The notes under the pieces are model-generated. The model saw nothing but the letters and a program-made list of their open reading frames with translations, made no database searches and was not told where the DNA came from. This document shows, in pieces, positions 51,801 through 61,718 of a stretch of DNA of 64,000 nt; positions within the stretch are counted from its first letter, which is position 1; every line of letters begins with the position of its first letter. A program made the position numbers and the translations under genes. This DNA is from Flavobacterium lacisediminis (GTDB taxonomy: Bacteria; Bacteroidota; Bacteroidia; Flavobacteriales; Flavobacteriaceae): positions 248,001-312,000 of the forward strand of contig NZ_JAPCIO010000003.1 of the NCBI RefSeq assembly GCF_025909975.1. The letters are read 5' to 3'.

Positions 51801-52736
51801 TTATTCTCTTGGCAAGAAAATTTCTGCCATCATACAACGAGCACTTCCACCACCACAAGCTTCAATAGTATCTAAACTTGAACTTACTATTGTTACATGT
51901 TCTTCTAATTGTGCAATTTGCTTTTTAGTTAAACTTTGATGTGCCGATGCACTCATGATTAAATACCTTCTATCATCGGTTCCTTTTACTTCTAACATAT
52001 TTCCAGCGAAATTATTCACTTGATCTTCAGTTATCAAGATTACTTCTTTTTCGTCGCCTTTTAAACTATCTAAGACCATTTTACGTTCTTTCTTATCGTC
52101 AATACAATCCGCACAAATAACTGCAAAAGTTTCGCCAACACACATAATTACGTTTGTATGATAAATATGTTTTCTTTCTCCGTTTACGGTTTGAAACGCT
52201 TCAAATATTACAGGAGTAAATTCGAAATCTTCACAAAATTCAATAAATAATTCTTCGTCAGCTCTTGGTGATAAAGCACAATACGCTTTCCCATTAGCTC
52301 TATCCAAAACAATACTTCCTGTTCCTTCTAAGAAAATATTATCATCTTCAGCTGAAGTATAATCCATAATCTCATTGATTACAAAACCTTCTTCTTCCAA
52401 ATGATCTAAAACATCTTCTCTTCTTTCTAATCGGCGATTTTCGGCAAACATAGGATATAAAACTACATCTCCATTTTCATGAAATGAAATCCAATTGTTT
52501 GGAAAAATACTGTCAGGTGTATCAGGACTTAAGGTATCTTCCACCACTACAACATTTAATCCTATCATTCTTAATTTTTGAACGAAAGTATCAAATTCTT
52601 CTTGTGCTTTTGCATTAACAGAAGATGGTGTTAAATTATCTAATACTTTTTGGTAATAATTATTTACAGCCGTTTGTTCATTCATTCGGAATGCTACCGG
52701 ACGAATCATCAATATGGAATTAGTTGTTTGGTTCAT
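51801..52736 (-). CDS. ctlX: CtlX-like citrulline/guanidino hydrolase
   Basis: A 311-residue enzyme of the amidinotransferase (arginine deiminase-like) superfamily. I place the start at the ATG at 52734-52736; the longer reading has no plausible start context. It has ILMIRPVAFRMNEQTAVNNY, FPNNWISFHENGDVVLYPMF with RRLERRED, IFLEGTGSIVLDRANGKAYC and SPRADEELF. The catalytic histidine is likely His193 in HIYHTNVI, and the nucleophile Cys301 lies in GGGSARCMMAEIFLP at the end. The NNW-SFH and GGGSxRCMxAEI blocks mark the CtlX group. It follows the amidinotransferase at 52788 after a 51-base gap with a small hairpin. Confidence 0.86.
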   Translation of the reverse strand: MNQTTNSILMIRPVAFRMNEQTAVNNYYQKVLDNLTPSSVNAKAQEEFDTFVQKLRMIGLNVVVVEDTLSPDTPDSIFPNNWISFHENGDVVLYPMFAENRRLERREDVLDHLEEEGFVINEIMDYTSAEDDNIFLEGTGSIVLDRANGKAYCALSPRADEELFIEFCEDFEFTPVIFEAFQTVNGERKHIYHTNVIMCVGETFAVICADCIDDKKERKMVLDSLKGDEKEVILITEDQVNNFAGNMLEVKGTDDRRYLIMSASAHQSLTKKQIAQLEEHVTIVSSSLDTIEACGGGSARCMMAEIFLPRE

Positions 52737-52752
52737 GTTTATTTTTGTTTTT

Positions 52753-52772
52753 AGACATTCTATGCAATGTCT
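52753..52772 (-). other. Small inverted repeat ahead of ctlX
   Basis: AGACATT (52753-52759) and AATGTCT (52766-52772) can pair around a six-base loop in the gap between the two guanidino-enzyme genes. On the minus strand the stem is followed by A-rich sequence, so it is not an intrinsic terminator. It may be an RNA hairpin or an operator-like palindrome. Confidence 0.3.
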
Positions 52773-52787
52773 GTACATTATTTATTC

Positions 52788-53702
52788 TTAATCTCGAATC
52801 AAAGGCAATGTTGAACATCGTAACAAACCTTCTTGTTTAGCAATTTCGGCATACGGAATTTCTTCTACTGTAAATCCGTTTTCACGTAACCAGTTGTTTA
52901 ATCTGGTGAAATTCTTTTCAGAAACTACAACATCGGGAGCAATGGAAAACACATTTGAATTCATGTGATACATTTCTTCTCTTTCGATATGGAATAAATT
53001 CTCTTTTCCGAATAAATTCACCAAAAACATATAATCAGCTTCTTCACGAAAACCACTTTTATAGATGATTCCTTTGTTTGTTCCAACAGGTTGAAAACAA
53101 CAATCCAAATGCAAAGCATTATCGCGAGGTTCAATTTTCGACTTTACTAAGTCAAATGCTTTCACAATTTTATTTGGAAACAATGCTTTAATATAATCTA
53201 CACCTTGAGTATTAGTTCTTGCGGTAATATAATCTTTATAATCCGAACCTTTGTAAGTTCCGATAAAAATATACTCGTTCCAAGGCATTACATCACCACC
53301 TTCAATATGCACTTCATCTGGCGGACGTACTACTTTTTTAGGATCAATTTGATCGATTACGTATTGAATAGCGTCTAATTCACGCTCTCTGTCTGGTAAA
53401 ATATTGGCTTTAATAAAGATATCATCGATTACAAATCCGATATCTCTGGCGAAAATTTGGTTGTAATTTTCAATAATTTGAGGTCTGAAGACTTTTACAT
53501 CATATTTCTGGAACACTTTATTAAAAGCTTCCATTTCGTTTACCATATCGGCTTCAACAGGATAGGTACCGGCTTTAATGTGCTCTAATGATTTTGGATC
53601 ATAAGCTTCTTCGATTGTAGGTGTTGGACCATTACTAACAGCAGTTCCTAACACCACTGCCCTTAATCGAGAAGTTTCGTTTTTTACATTTAATTGTAAC
53701 AT
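52788..53702 (-). CDS. Arginine deiminase/dimethylargininase-like amidinotransferase
   Basis: A 304-residue beta/alpha-propeller enzyme that acts on a guanidino group. It has AVVLGTAVSNGPTPTIEEAY, QIFARDIGFVIDDIFIKANI, VHIEGGDVMPWNEYIFIG (Glu134, Asp137), ALHLDCCFQPVGTNKGIIY (His198, Asp200) and the nucleophile GLLRCSTLPLIRD (Cys296). The Cys-His-Glu set is that of hydrolases such as dimethylargininase and arginine deiminase rather than true transferases. The exact substrate cannot be told; arginine or methylarginine are likely. It stands directly upstream of ctlX on the same strand, and a -7 element is at 53719-53726. Confidence 0.83.
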   Translation of the reverse strand: MLQLNVKNETSRLRAVVLGTAVSNGPTPTIEEAYDPKSLEHIKAGTYPVEADMVNEMEAFNKVFQKYDVKVFRPQIIENYNQIFARDIGFVIDDIFIKANILPDRERELDAIQYVIDQIDPKKVVRPPDEVHIEGGDVMPWNEYIFIGTYKGSDYKDYITARTNTQGVDYIKALFPNKIVKAFDLVKSKIEPRDNALHLDCCFQPVGTNKGIIYKSGFREEADYMFLVNLFGKENLFHIEREEMYHMNSNVFSIAPDVVVSEKNFTRLNNWLRENGFTVEEIPYAEIAKQEGLLRCSTLPLIRD

Positions 53703-53718
53703 AGCATATGGCTTTTGG

Positions 53719-53726
53719 CAAATATA
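53719..53726 (-). promoter_or_regulatory. Candidate -7 element upstream of the amidinotransferase gene
   Basis: On the minus strand the sequence is TATATTTGCC, matching TAnnTTTG. It lies 17 bases before the ATG at 53700-53702. No TTG at the preferred spacing was found. Confidence 0.42.
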
Positions 53727-53782
53727 GAAAAAGGAAACGAGATTATTAATTAGTCAATCGTTATAAATTTATATCAAATTGA

Positions 53783-53811
53783 TTGTATTTGCGTATAAAT
53801 GATTAAATTTG
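53783..53811 (+). promoter_or_regulatory. Promoter of the LEA-like gene
   Basis: TTG (53783-53785) and TAAATTTG (53804-53811) are separated by 18 bases, a good fit to TTG-N17-23-TAnnTTTG. The ATG at 53837 follows after 25 bases. This region is divergent from the amidinotransferase promoter. Confidence 0.6.
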
Positions 53812-53836
53812 AGAAAACTATAAAAAACAATTTATC

Positions 53837-54208
53837 ATGGGATTATCGAATTTTTTTAGTTCTCTTTTTGGAAAAGCAAAAGAGAAAGCGGAAATAGCGA
53901 AAGAAAACTTAAGCGAAGTAGCAGAAAATGTTGCTGAAAAAGCTGCAGATGTAGCTGAAGACGTAAAAGAAACAGTTGAAAACGTAGCCGAAAAAGCAGC
54001 TCAAAAACTGGAAGAATTAAAAGTGAATGAAAAAGTAGCTGATGTAATAGAGACTGCAAAAGAAAAAACCGCTGAGGCTGCGGGTTGGGTTGAAGAAAAA
54101 GCGCACAACTTAAAAGAATCATTACAAAATGCAGCTGAAACTGTAGAAGACAAAGTAGAAGATTTAACAGGAAGTACAGAAGAGAAAGAACAAAAACCTG
54201 CTGAATAA
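53837..54208 (+). CDS. LEA/apolipoprotein-like amphipathic helical protein
   Basis: A 123-residue protein made of one long charged helix. After a short hydrophobic start (MGLSNFFSSLFGKAKEKAEI) it carries repeats of the type AENVAEKAADVAEDVKETVE and AEKAAQKLEELK with a period of about 11 residues, ending in an acidic tail (EEKEQKPAE). The bias to Ala, Glu, Lys and Val is typical of LEA-like or apolipoprotein-like helices, which may protect membranes or proteins in stress. No cysteine or proline sits inside the helix. It has its own promoter and a terminator at 54228. Confidence 0.72.
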   Translation: MGLSNFFSSLFGKAKEKAEIAKENLSEVAENVAEKAADVAEDVKETVENVAEKAAQKLEELKVNEKVADVIETAKEKTAEAAGWVEEKAHNLKESLQNAAETVEDKVEDLTGSTEEKEQKPAE

Positions 54209-54227
54209 ATACTAAACTAATAAAAGC

Positions 54228-54258
54228 AAAAATCCCACCTTACAGTGGGATTTTTTTA
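54228..54258. terminator. Bidirectional terminator between the LEA-like gene and gltA
   Basis: An 11-base perfect stem (AAAAATCCCAC at 54228-54238, GTGGGATTTTT at 54245-54255) closes a six-base loop, with T residues after the stem on the plus strand. The genes on either side converge, so it can serve both. Confidence 0.88.
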
Positions 54259-54261
54259 TGA

Positions 54262-55545
54262 TTATCTGTCTTTTACTTCTTTAAAAGGACGTAATGTATA
54301 ACCTGTATAAACTTGTCTTGGACGACCAATTGGTTCTTTGTTAATTCTCATTTCTTTCCATTGAGCAATCCAACCTGGTAAACGACCAATAGCAAATAAA
54401 ACTGTAAACATTTCAACTGGGATTCCCATAGCTCTGTAGATAATTCCTGAATAGAAATCTACGTTTGGATATAAGTTTCTTGATTTGAAATATTCGTCTT
54501 CTAAAGCTACTTTTTCTAATTGTTTTGCAATATCTAATAATGGATCATCAACTCCTAATGAATTTAATACATCATCAGCTGCTTTTTTAATGATAGTTGC
54601 TCTTGGATCAAAGTTTTTATAAACTCTATGTCCGAATCCCATTAAACGGAATGGATCGTCTTTGTCTTTTGCTTTTAAAACGAATTTAGCTACATCACCA
54701 CCATTATCATGGATTTCTTGTAACATTTCTAATACTGCTTGATTAGCCCCTCCGTGAAGTGGTCCCCAAAGTGCAGAAACTCCAGCCGAAATTGAAGCAA
54801 ATAAACCAGCATGAGAAGAACCCACAATTCTTACTGTAGAAGTAGAACAGTTTTGTTCGTGATCTGCATGTAAGATGAATAATTTATCTAAAGCAGCTAC
54901 TACTTTTGGATCTGCTTTGTAAGGTCCTGTTGGTAATTCAAACATTAAACGCATGAAATTATCAACATATCCTTTTGTATTATCGTAATAATTTAATGGA
55001 TATCCCATTGATTTTCTATAAGTCCATGTAGCAATTACTAAGAATTTACCCATAGTTTTACAAACTGCTTCATACATTTCTTTTTCGTTGTGAGGATTCA
55101 CAGCTTTAGGATTGAAGGCAGTTAAAGCACTTGTTAATGAAGCTAAAACACCCATTGGATGAGCCGTTTTTGGAAAGCCATCAATGATGTTTTTCATTTC
55201 TTCATTAACCAATGTATATTTGCGAATATCGTTTTCGAATTTTTCTAATTGTGCTGCTGTTGGAAGTTCTCCAAAAATCAACAAATAAGAAACTTCTAAG
55301 AAATCAGCTTTATCAGCTAAATCTTCGATTGAATATCCTCTGTAACGTAAAATCCCTTCTTCACCATCTAAGAAAGTAATTTCACTTGTACATGAACCTG
55401 AGTTTTTATAACCAGGATCAATTGTAATAGCACCAGATGCACTACGCAACTTGTCTATATCGATAGCAACCTCATTCTCAGTTCCCACAATTACTGGAAA
55501 CTCATACTTTTTGCCATCAAGCTCTAATATTGCAGTTTTTGACAT
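54262..55545 (-). CDS. gltA: Citrate synthase
   Basis: A 427-residue enzyme that condenses oxaloacetate and acetyl-CoA as the first step of the TCA cycle. It starts TAILELDGKKYEFPVIVGTE, has SCTSEITFLDGEEGILRYRG and HADHEQNCSTSTVRIVGSSH. The active-site block is LWGPLHGGANQAVLEML, with a further site in LMGFGHRVYKNFDPRATIIK containing the catalytic histidine. VDFYSGIIYRAMGIP completes the family set. The length agrees with the Gram-negative type II form. It is the last of the carA-eno-gltA series, with its terminator at 54228. Confidence 0.97.
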   Translation of the reverse strand: MSKTAILELDGKKYEFPVIVGTENEVAIDIDKLRSASGAITIDPGYKNSGSCTSEITFLDGEEGILRYRGYSIEDLADKADFLEVSYLLIFGELPTAAQLEKFENDIRKYTLVNEEMKNIIDGFPKTAHPMGVLASLTSALTAFNPKAVNPHNEKEMYEAVCKTMGKFLVIATWTYRKSMGYPLNYYDNTKGYVDNFMRLMFELPTGPYKADPKVVAALDKLFILHADHEQNCSTSTVRIVGSSHAGLFASISAGVSALWGPLHGGANQAVLEMLQEIHDNGGDVAKFVLKAKDKDDPFRLMGFGHRVYKNFDPRATIIKKAADDVLNSLGVDDPLLDIAKQLEKVALEDEYFKSRNLYPNVDFYSGIIYRAMGIPVEMFTVLFAIGRLPGWIAQWKEMRINKEPIGRPRQVYTGYTLRPFKEVKDR

Positions 55546-55654
55546 ATTATTTATATGATATTTTATGATAAAATTAATGTGAATTGCGAATTTAACAAAT
55601 AATAATCAAACAATAAAGAAATTATCTATAATTTATGGTTAAATAATATACATG

Positions 55655-55690
55655 AAAAAATCCTGTTACAAATTGATTGCAACAGGATTT
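55655..55690 (-). terminator. Terminator after eno
   Basis: Stem arms at 55658-55670 (AAATCCTGTTACA) and 55678-55690 (TGCAACAGGATTT) pair at 12 of 13 positions around a seven-base loop. Read on the minus strand the stem is followed by six T residues, as expected of an intrinsic terminator. Confidence 0.85.
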
Positions 55691-55711
55691 AAAGTTTGTA
55701 TTTCAAAGAAA

Positions 55712-57022
<1,311 letters not shown>

Positions 57023-57043
57023 TTATTACCTTATGAATAATAA

Positions 57044-57051
57044 CAAATTTA
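57044..57051 (-). promoter_or_regulatory. Candidate -7 element upstream of eno
   Basis: On the minus strand TAAATTTG, a full match to TAnnTTTG, lies 37 bases before the eno ATG. A TTG occurs only at a longer than normal distance. The single element makes this moderate evidence. Confidence 0.45.
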
Positions 57052-57106
57052 TAATTTAAACTATAATGATATTGAAAAACTCAAAAAACTTATAAACGAT
57101 AACGTT

Positions 57107-58216
57107 TTAGTTGATTGAAGTTTTTATGTTTTCGATAAATTGATCAAATAAATAACTTGAATCGTGTGGTCCAGGACTTGCCTCAGGGTGATATTGTACT
57201 GAGAAACAATTTTTAGATTTCATTCTCATTCCCGCAACCGTTCCATCATTTAAGTGTTCGTGTGTTAATTCGAAATCTGGATGCTTATCAAGTTCTTCTC
57301 TTACAATAGCGAAACCATGATTTTGGGAGGTAATTTCACCTTTTCCTGTAATCATATTTTTTACCGGGTGATTAATTCCGCGGTGACCGTTAAACATTTT
57401 ATAAGTTGAAATTCCGTTAGCTAAACCAATGATTTGGTGCCCTAAACAGATTCCAAATAACGGTTTATTTTCGATTAAAATTTGTTTTGCTACTTCTTGT
57501 GCACATTCTAAAGGTTCTGGATCACCAGGTCCGTTTGACAAGAAATATCCATCAGGACTAAATGATTTTAAATCTTCATAAGAAGCGTTGTATGGGAAAA
57601 CTTTGATGTAGCAATCTCTCTTCGCTAAGTTTCTTAAAATATTGGTTTTGATTCCTAAATCTAAAGCAGAAATTTTATATTTAGCTGATTCATCTCCAAA
57701 GAAATAAGGTTCAGTTGTTGAAACTTTTGAAGCCAATTCCAAACCATTCATATCTGGAACCTGTGCTAATCTTTCTTTTAATTCTTCGATTGGAGTTCCA
57801 TCAGTACAAATAACAGCATTCATAGCACCGTTATCTCTTATATAACTTACCAATGCTCTTGTATCTACATCCGAAATTACGATAAGATTTTGTTTACTTA
57901 AATAATCGAAAAGACTTTCTGAAGCATCTACACGTGAATAATTAAAACTGAAATTTTTACAAACTAACCCAGAAATTTTAACTGAATCAGATTCAACTTC
58001 TTTGTCATTTACACCATAATTACCAATATGTGCATTGGTAGTAACCATGATTTGTCCAAAGTAAGAAGGATCTGTGAAAATCTCTTGATAACCTGTAGTT
58101 CCAGTATTAAAAGCGACTTCACCAAAAGTAACACCTTCAATTCCGATTGATTTTCCGTGAAAAATAGTACCGTCTTTAAGAAGTAAAACGGCTTTAGAAC
58201 GATTGTTGTATTTCAT
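57107..58216 (-). CDS. carA: Carbamoyl-phosphate synthase small subunit
   Basis: A 369-residue glutamine amidotransferase subunit that delivers ammonia to CarB for carbamoyl phosphate, used for arginine and pyrimidines. I start at the ATG at 58214-58216 (MKYNNRSKAVLLLKDG); a TTG eight codons upstream falls inside the promoter. The amino-terminal domain has GVTFGEVAFNTGTTGYQEIF and SYFGQIMVTTNAHIGNYGVN. The glutaminase domain has the nucleophile in KPLFGICLGHQIIGLANG, with GHRGINHPVKN and the His/Glu pair in SVQYHPEASPGPHDS. The carB partner is not in the window. A -7 element lies at 58238. Confidence 0.96.
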   Translation of the reverse strand: MKYNNRSKAVLLLKDGTIFHGKSIGIEGVTFGEVAFNTGTTGYQEIFTDPSYFGQIMVTTNAHIGNYGVNDKEVESDSVKISGLVCKNFSFNYSRVDASESLFDYLSKQNLIVISDVDTRALVSYIRDNGAMNAVICTDGTPIEELKERLAQVPDMNGLELASKVSTTEPYFFGDESAKYKISALDLGIKTNILRNLAKRDCYIKVFPYNASYEDLKSFSPDGYFLSNGPGDPEPLECAQEVAKQILIENKPLFGICLGHQIIGLANGISTYKMFNGHRGINHPVKNMITGKGEITSQNHGFAIVREELDKHPDFELTHEHLNDGTVAGMRMKSKNCFSVQYHPEASPGPHDSSYLFDQFIENIKTSIN

Positions 58217-58237
58217 TGTGTTGTGTTGTTGTGGGTG

Positions 58238-58245
58238 CAAATTTA
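58238..58245 (-). promoter_or_regulatory. Candidate -7 element upstream of carA
   Basis: On the minus strand the sequence TAAATTTGC matches the consensus. It ends 21 bases before the chosen ATG and overlaps the alternative TTG start, which supports the ATG. No TTG at the usual distance. Confidence 0.45.
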
Positions 58246-58287
58246 GTTATAAAAGTTGTTTTTAGAAAATGTTTGATTCGTAAAACC

Positions 58288-58322
58288 AAAAAAAAAGGAT
58301 AAACTTAAAAAAGTCTATCCTT
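58288..58322 (-). terminator. Terminator after rplQ
   Basis: Stem arms AAGGATAAACTT (58295-58306) and AAGTCTATCCTT (58311-58322) pair at 11 of 12 positions around a four-base loop. Read on the minus strand a run of T residues follows. It ends the long ribosomal protein transcript before carA. Confidence 0.85.
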
Positions 58323-58349
58323 ATTATTTTTACATGAATGGTTTCATGA

Positions 58350-58832
58350 TTATTCTGTAGCTTCAGTATTTTCAGAAGTTTCAGCTGCTGGAGCTTCAGG
58401 AGTACCTTCTGCTTTTTTAGCTTTTCCACGACGAGTCGTTTTCTTAACTTCTTTTTTACCACCGTTATACAAGGTGTTGAAATCTACTAATTCGATCATT
58501 GCCATGTCAGCGTTATCTCCTAAACGGTTACCTAACTTGATGATACGAGTGTATCCTCCTGGACGGTCACCAACTTTAGCAGCAACTTCTCTGAACAATT
58601 CAGTAACAGCATATTTATCTCTTAAATAAGCGAAAACTGTACGACGATTGTGAGTAGTATCTTCTTTTGATTTTGTTACTAACGGCTCAACGAATTGTTT
58701 TAAAGCTTTTGCTTTAGCAACAGTTGTGTTGATACGCTTATGTTCGATTAAAGAACAAGCCATATTAGCTAACATAGCTCTTCTATGTCCTTTTTGTCTA
58801 CTTAAATGATTGAATTTTTTTCCGTGTCTCAT
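58350..58832 (-). CDS. rplQ: 50S ribosomal protein L17
   Basis: A 160-residue large-subunit protein. It has [40 protein letters not shown] and [20 protein letters not shown] followed by [20 protein letters not shown]. These are the conserved L17 blocks. An additional carboxy-terminal tail rich in Lys, Ala, Glu and Thr (about residues 128-160) extends the usual length, as common in Bacteroidota. It follows rpoA at the end of the alpha operon, and a terminator lies at 58288. Confidence 0.97.
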   Translation of the reverse strand: MRHGKKFNHLSRQKGHRRAMLANMACSLIEHKRINTTVAKAKALKQFVEPLVTKSKEDTTHNRRTVFAYLRDKYAVTELFREVAAKVGDRPGGYTRIIKLGNRLGDNADMAMIELVDFNTLYNGGKKEVKKTTRRGKAKKAEGTPEAPAAETSENTEATE

Positions 58833-58894
58833 GACGTGTTTTATTTATCTTCATCTTGCATCAATCCCTTATAGGAGCGCAAAATATGAAGCAA

Positions 58895-59887
58895 TTATTC
58901 TTTATCTAACTTGTATTTAGTTAAGTCCATACCGAAAGTAAGGTTTTTATTCGCCACTAACTCATCTAATTCAGTTAATGATTTTTTACCAAAATTACGG
59001 AACTTCATTAAGTCGTTCTTGTTGAAAGAAACTAAATCACCTAATGTATCAACTTCAGCCGCTTTTAAACAATTTAATGCTCTAACAGATAAGTCCATAT
59101 CAACTAATTTAGTTTTCAATAACTGTCTCATGTGAAGAGATTCTTCGTCATAAGACTCAGTTTGAGCAATTTCATCTGCCTCAAGAGTAATTCTTTCATC
59201 AGAGAACAACATAAAGTGGTGGATTAACGTCTTAGCTGCCTCAGTTAATGCATCTTTAGGATGGATAGAACCATCTGTAATGATTTCAAAAACTAATTTT
59301 TCATAATCTGTTTTTTGTTCCACACGGAAATTCTCAATAGCATATTTTACATTCTTTACTGGAGTGTAAATTGAATCTGTAAAAATAGTTCCTATTGGAG
59401 CATTTGATTTTTTGTTCTCTTCAGCTGGAACATATCCTCTACCTTTTTCGATAGAAAGTTCCATGTTGATAGATGTTTTGCTGTCTAAATTACAGATAAC
59501 TAAATCTGGATTTAAAACTTGAAAACCAGAGATGAATTTTTGAAAATCACCTGCAGTAATTTTATCTTTTCCGGAAAGAGCGATAGAAACAGATTCGTTA
59601 TCGATATCTTCAATTTGACGTTTGAAACGTACTTGTTTAAGATTTAAGATAATTTCTGTAACATCTTCAACTACACCAGAAATAGTAGAGAACTCATGTT
59701 CTACACCTTCTATTCTTACTGATGTAATTGCATATCCTTCTAGAGAAGAAAGCAAAACTCTTCTAAGTGCATTACCAACAGTCAATCCATAACCAGGTTC
59801 CAAAGGTCTAAATTCAAATTTACCTTCGAAATCCGTAGAATCGATCATGATAACTTTATCGGGCTTTTGAAAATTAAATATTGCCAT
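58895..59887 (-). CDS. rpoA: DNA-directed RNA polymerase subunit alpha
   Basis: A 330-residue subunit that starts RNA polymerase assembly and contacts promoter DNA and activators. I chose the ATG giving [20 protein letters not shown]; an earlier ATG six codons upstream lies closer to rpsD. The amino-terminal domain has [40 protein letters not shown] and [20 protein letters not shown]. The carboxy-terminal domain has [20 protein letters not shown]-like sequence and [20 protein letters not shown]. Full length for Bacteroidota. It lies in the standard rpsD-rpoA-rplQ order. Confidence 0.97.
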   Translation of the reverse strand: MAIFNFQKPDKVIMIDSTDFEGKFEFRPLEPGYGLTVGNALRRVLLSSLEGYAITSVRIEGVEHEFSTISGVVEDVTEIILNLKQVRFKRQIEDIDNESVSIALSGKDKITAGDFQKFISGFQVLNPDLVICNLDSKTSINMELSIEKGRGYVPAEENKKSNAPIGTIFTDSIYTPVKNVKYAIENFRVEQKTDYEKLVFEIITDGSIHPKDALTEAAKTLIHHFMLFSDERITLEADEIAQTESYDEESLHMRQLLKTKLVDMDLSVRALNCLKAAEVDTLGDLVSFNKNDLMKFRNFGKKSLTELDELVANKNLTFGMDLTKYKLDKE

Positions 59888-59908
59888 ACTTTCGACTAAA
59901 GTCAATTA

Positions 59909-60514
59909 TTATTTGTTATACAACTCAACGATTAGTTGTTCTTTAATATTTTCTGGAATCTGAAGTCTTTGAGGTACAGAAACAAAAGTACCTTCTTTAG
60001 TATCATTATTCCATGTAATCCACTCATAAACTTGAGAAGAACTTGCTAAAGAACGCTCGATAGCTTCAAGAGATTTTGATTTTTCACGTACAGCAACTTT
60101 GTCACCAGCTTTTAAGTGGTAAGAAGGTACATTAACAAGTTCACCGTTAACAGTGATATGTCTGTGAGATACAATTTGACGAGCTGCTCTACGAGAAGGA
60201 GCAACACCCATTCTGTAAACTACGTTATCTAAACGAGCTTCACATAATTGTAATAAGATTTCACCTGTTACTCCAGAAGCAGCAGATGCTTTTTTGAATA
60301 AATTTCTGAATTGTTTTTCTAAAATACCGTAAGTATATTTAGCTTTTTGCTTTTCCATTAACTGAACAGCATATTCAGATTTTTTACCTCTCTTTTTAGC
60401 TAAACCATGTTGCCCTGGAGGGTAATTTCTTTTTTCGAAGGCTTTGTCTTCTCCGAATATTGCTTCGCCAAATTTACGAGCAATCTTAGTTTTTGGACCA
60501 GTATATCTTGCCAT
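59909..60514 (-). CDS. rpsD: 30S ribosomal protein S4
   Basis: A 201-residue small-subunit protein that binds 16S rRNA early in assembly and in other bacteria also represses its own operon. It begins [20 protein letters not shown] and has [60 protein letters not shown] and the S4 RNA-binding domain [20 protein letters not shown]. Full length. The 84-base leader between rpsK and rpsD (60515-60598) can form a hairpin noted separately. Confidence 0.97.
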   Translation of the reverse strand: MARYTGPKTKIARKFGEAIFGEDKAFEKRNYPPGQHGLAKKRGKKSEYAVQLMEKQKAKYTYGILEKQFRNLFKKASAASGVTGEILLQLCEARLDNVVYRMGVAPSRRAARQIVSHRHITVNGELVNVPSYHLKAGDKVAVREKSKSLEAIERSLASSSQVYEWITWNNDTKEGTFVSVPQRLQIPENIKEQLIVELYNK

Positions 60515-60531
60515 TTTAAAAAATTAAAAAA

Positions 60532-60583
60532 GGTAGGAATTATGAATTCAGGTCTTATATCCTTCGATAATTTTAAACCTACC
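60532..60583 (-). ncRNA. Candidate structured leader of rpsD
   Basis: In the 84-base gap ahead of rpsD, GGTAGG and AATTAT (60532-60543) can pair with ATAATT (60567-60572) and CCTACC (60578-60583), leaving a five-base bulge. The pairing gives a two-part stem around a 23-base loop just before the S4 start on the minus strand. Ribosomal protein S4 controls its own mRNA in other bacteria, so a regulatory leader is conceivable. The helices are AT-rich and no conservation can be tested here. Confidence 0.3.
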
Positions 60584-60598
60584 CGTGTTATACTTAAA

Positions 60599-60982
60599 TT
60601 ATACTCTTCTTCTTTTCGGAGGACGACATCCGTTGTGAGGCATTGGAGTTACATCAATGATTTCAGTAACTTCAACTCCTGAATTATGAATAGATCTAAT
60701 AGCAGATTCTCTACCATTTCCTGGACCTTTCACATAAACTTTCACTTTTTTAAGTCCAGCTTCAAGAGCTACTTTACTACAATCTTCTGCTGCCATTTGA
60801 GCTGCATAAGGAGTATTCTTTTTAGAACCTCTAAAGCCCATTTTACCAGCTGAAGACCAAGAAATAACTTCACCTTTCTTATTAGTCAAAGAAATAATGA
60901 TGTTGTTAAAAGTAGCATTAATATGTGCTTCTCCTGAAGATTCAACGATAACTTTACGTTTTTTTGCTGTTACTTTAGCCAT
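60599..60982 (-). CDS. rpsK: 30S ribosomal protein S11
   Basis: A 127-residue small-subunit protein of the platform. It has [60 protein letters not shown] and [20 protein letters not shown], ending [16 protein letters not shown]. All are hallmark S11 sequences, including the basic tail. Placed between rpsM and rpsD as in most Bacteroidota genomes, 11 bases after rpsM. Confidence 0.98.
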   Translation of the reverse strand: MAKVTAKKRKVIVESSGEAHINATFNNIIISLTNKKGEVISWSSAGKMGFRGSKKNTPYAAQMAAEDCSKVALEAGLKKVKVYVKGPGNGRESAIRSIHNSGVEVTEIIDVTPMPHNGCRPPKRRRV

Positions 60983-60993
60983 ATTATTACTTA

Positions 60994-61368
60994 TTATTTA
61001 GTTGCTTTTTTCTTGTTAGCAACAGTTTTTCTCTTACCTTTTCTAGTTCTAGAGTTGTTTTTAGTTCTTTGACCTCTTAATGGAAGTCCAGCTCTGTGAC
61101 GAATTCCTCTTTGACATCCGATATCCATTAAACGTTTGATGTTTAATTGAACTTCTGAACGCAATTCACCTTCAATTTTGAAATAAGAAACAGCATCACG
61201 GATTGCTCCGATCTCGTCGTCATTCCAATCTTGAACTTTCTTGTCTTCGCTCACTTGAGCTTTAGCTAATATATCTTTAGCTCTGCTTCTACCAATACCA
61301 AATATGTATGTTAAAGCAATGATTCCTCTTTTTTGTTTAGGTATATCTACCCCTGCAATTCTTGCCAT
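60994..61368 (-). CDS. rpsM: 30S ribosomal protein S13
   Basis: A 124-residue small-subunit head protein. It has [20 protein letters not shown] and [20 protein letters not shown] with the H2TH motif, then [20 protein letters not shown] and the conserved [20 protein letters not shown]. The basic lysine-rich tail ends at residue 124. Follows rpmJ by two bases in the alpha operon. Confidence 0.98.
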   Translation of the reverse strand: MARIAGVDIPKQKRGIIALTYIFGIGRSRAKDILAKAQVSEDKKVQDWNDDEIGAIRDAVSYFKIEGELRSEVQLNIKRLMDIGCQRGIRHRAGLPLRGQRTKNNSRTRKGKRKTVANKKKATK

Positions 61369-61370
61369 AA

Positions 61371-61487
61371 TTATCCTTGTCTTTGTTTAAATCTAGGATT
61401 CTTTTTGTTAATAACGTATAATCTTCCTTTTCTACGTACAATAATGCACTCGGCACTTCTCTTTTTAACTGATGCTCTTACTTTCAT
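61371..61487 (-). CDS. rpmJ: 50S ribosomal protein L36
   Basis: A 38-residue protein read directly from the sequence between infA and rpsM. It begins [20 protein letters not shown], continues [18 protein letters not shown] and stops at TAA (61371-61373). The VRxSxKKR-C-x-VxRRxG-YVI-NPRxKxRQG pattern is that of L36. Only one of the usual zinc cysteines is present (SAEC), so it is the C-minus type that needs no zinc. Too short for ordinary gene-length thresholds. The ATG is at 61485-61487. Confidence 0.95.
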
Positions 61488-61497
61488 TTTAATAGCT

Positions 61498-61713
61498 TTA
61501 GTATCTATAAGTAATTCTTGCTTTAGACAAATCATAAGGGCTCATTTCAAGTTTTACCTTGTCACCTGGTAACAATTTAATGTAATGCATACGCATTTTT
61601 CCAGAGATATGAGCAATTACAACATGTCCGTTTTCTAACTCTACACGAAACATCGCATTTGATAATGCTTCAATAATTGTTCCGTCTTGTTCTATTGCTG
61701 ATTGTTTTGCCAT
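61498..61713 (-). CDS. infA: Translation initiation factor IF-1
   Basis: A 71-residue OB-fold protein that binds the 30S A site during initiation. It starts [20 protein letters not shown] and continues [40 protein letters not shown] and [10 protein letters not shown]. This is the full IF-1 sequence for Bacteroidota. It follows secY by 5 bases, and rpmJ begins 10 bases after its stop. Confidence 0.98.
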   Translation of the reverse strand: MAKQSAIEQDGTIIEALSNAMFRVELENGHVVIAHISGKMRMHYIKLLPGDKVKLEMSPYDLSKARITYRY

Positions 61714-61718
61714 AAAAA

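Noticed and set aside
53856-54122. Minus-strand open frame rich in Leu, Gln and Phe opposite the LEA-like gene
   Set aside because: The composition is the mirror of the Ala/Glu/Lys repeats on the other strand, and no ribosome site or promoter is present.
58262-58462. Minus-strand 66-codon lysine-rich frame overlapping the end of rplQ
   Set aside because: It is a frame-shifted copy of the Lys/Ala-rich L17 tail and runs through the terminator hairpin.
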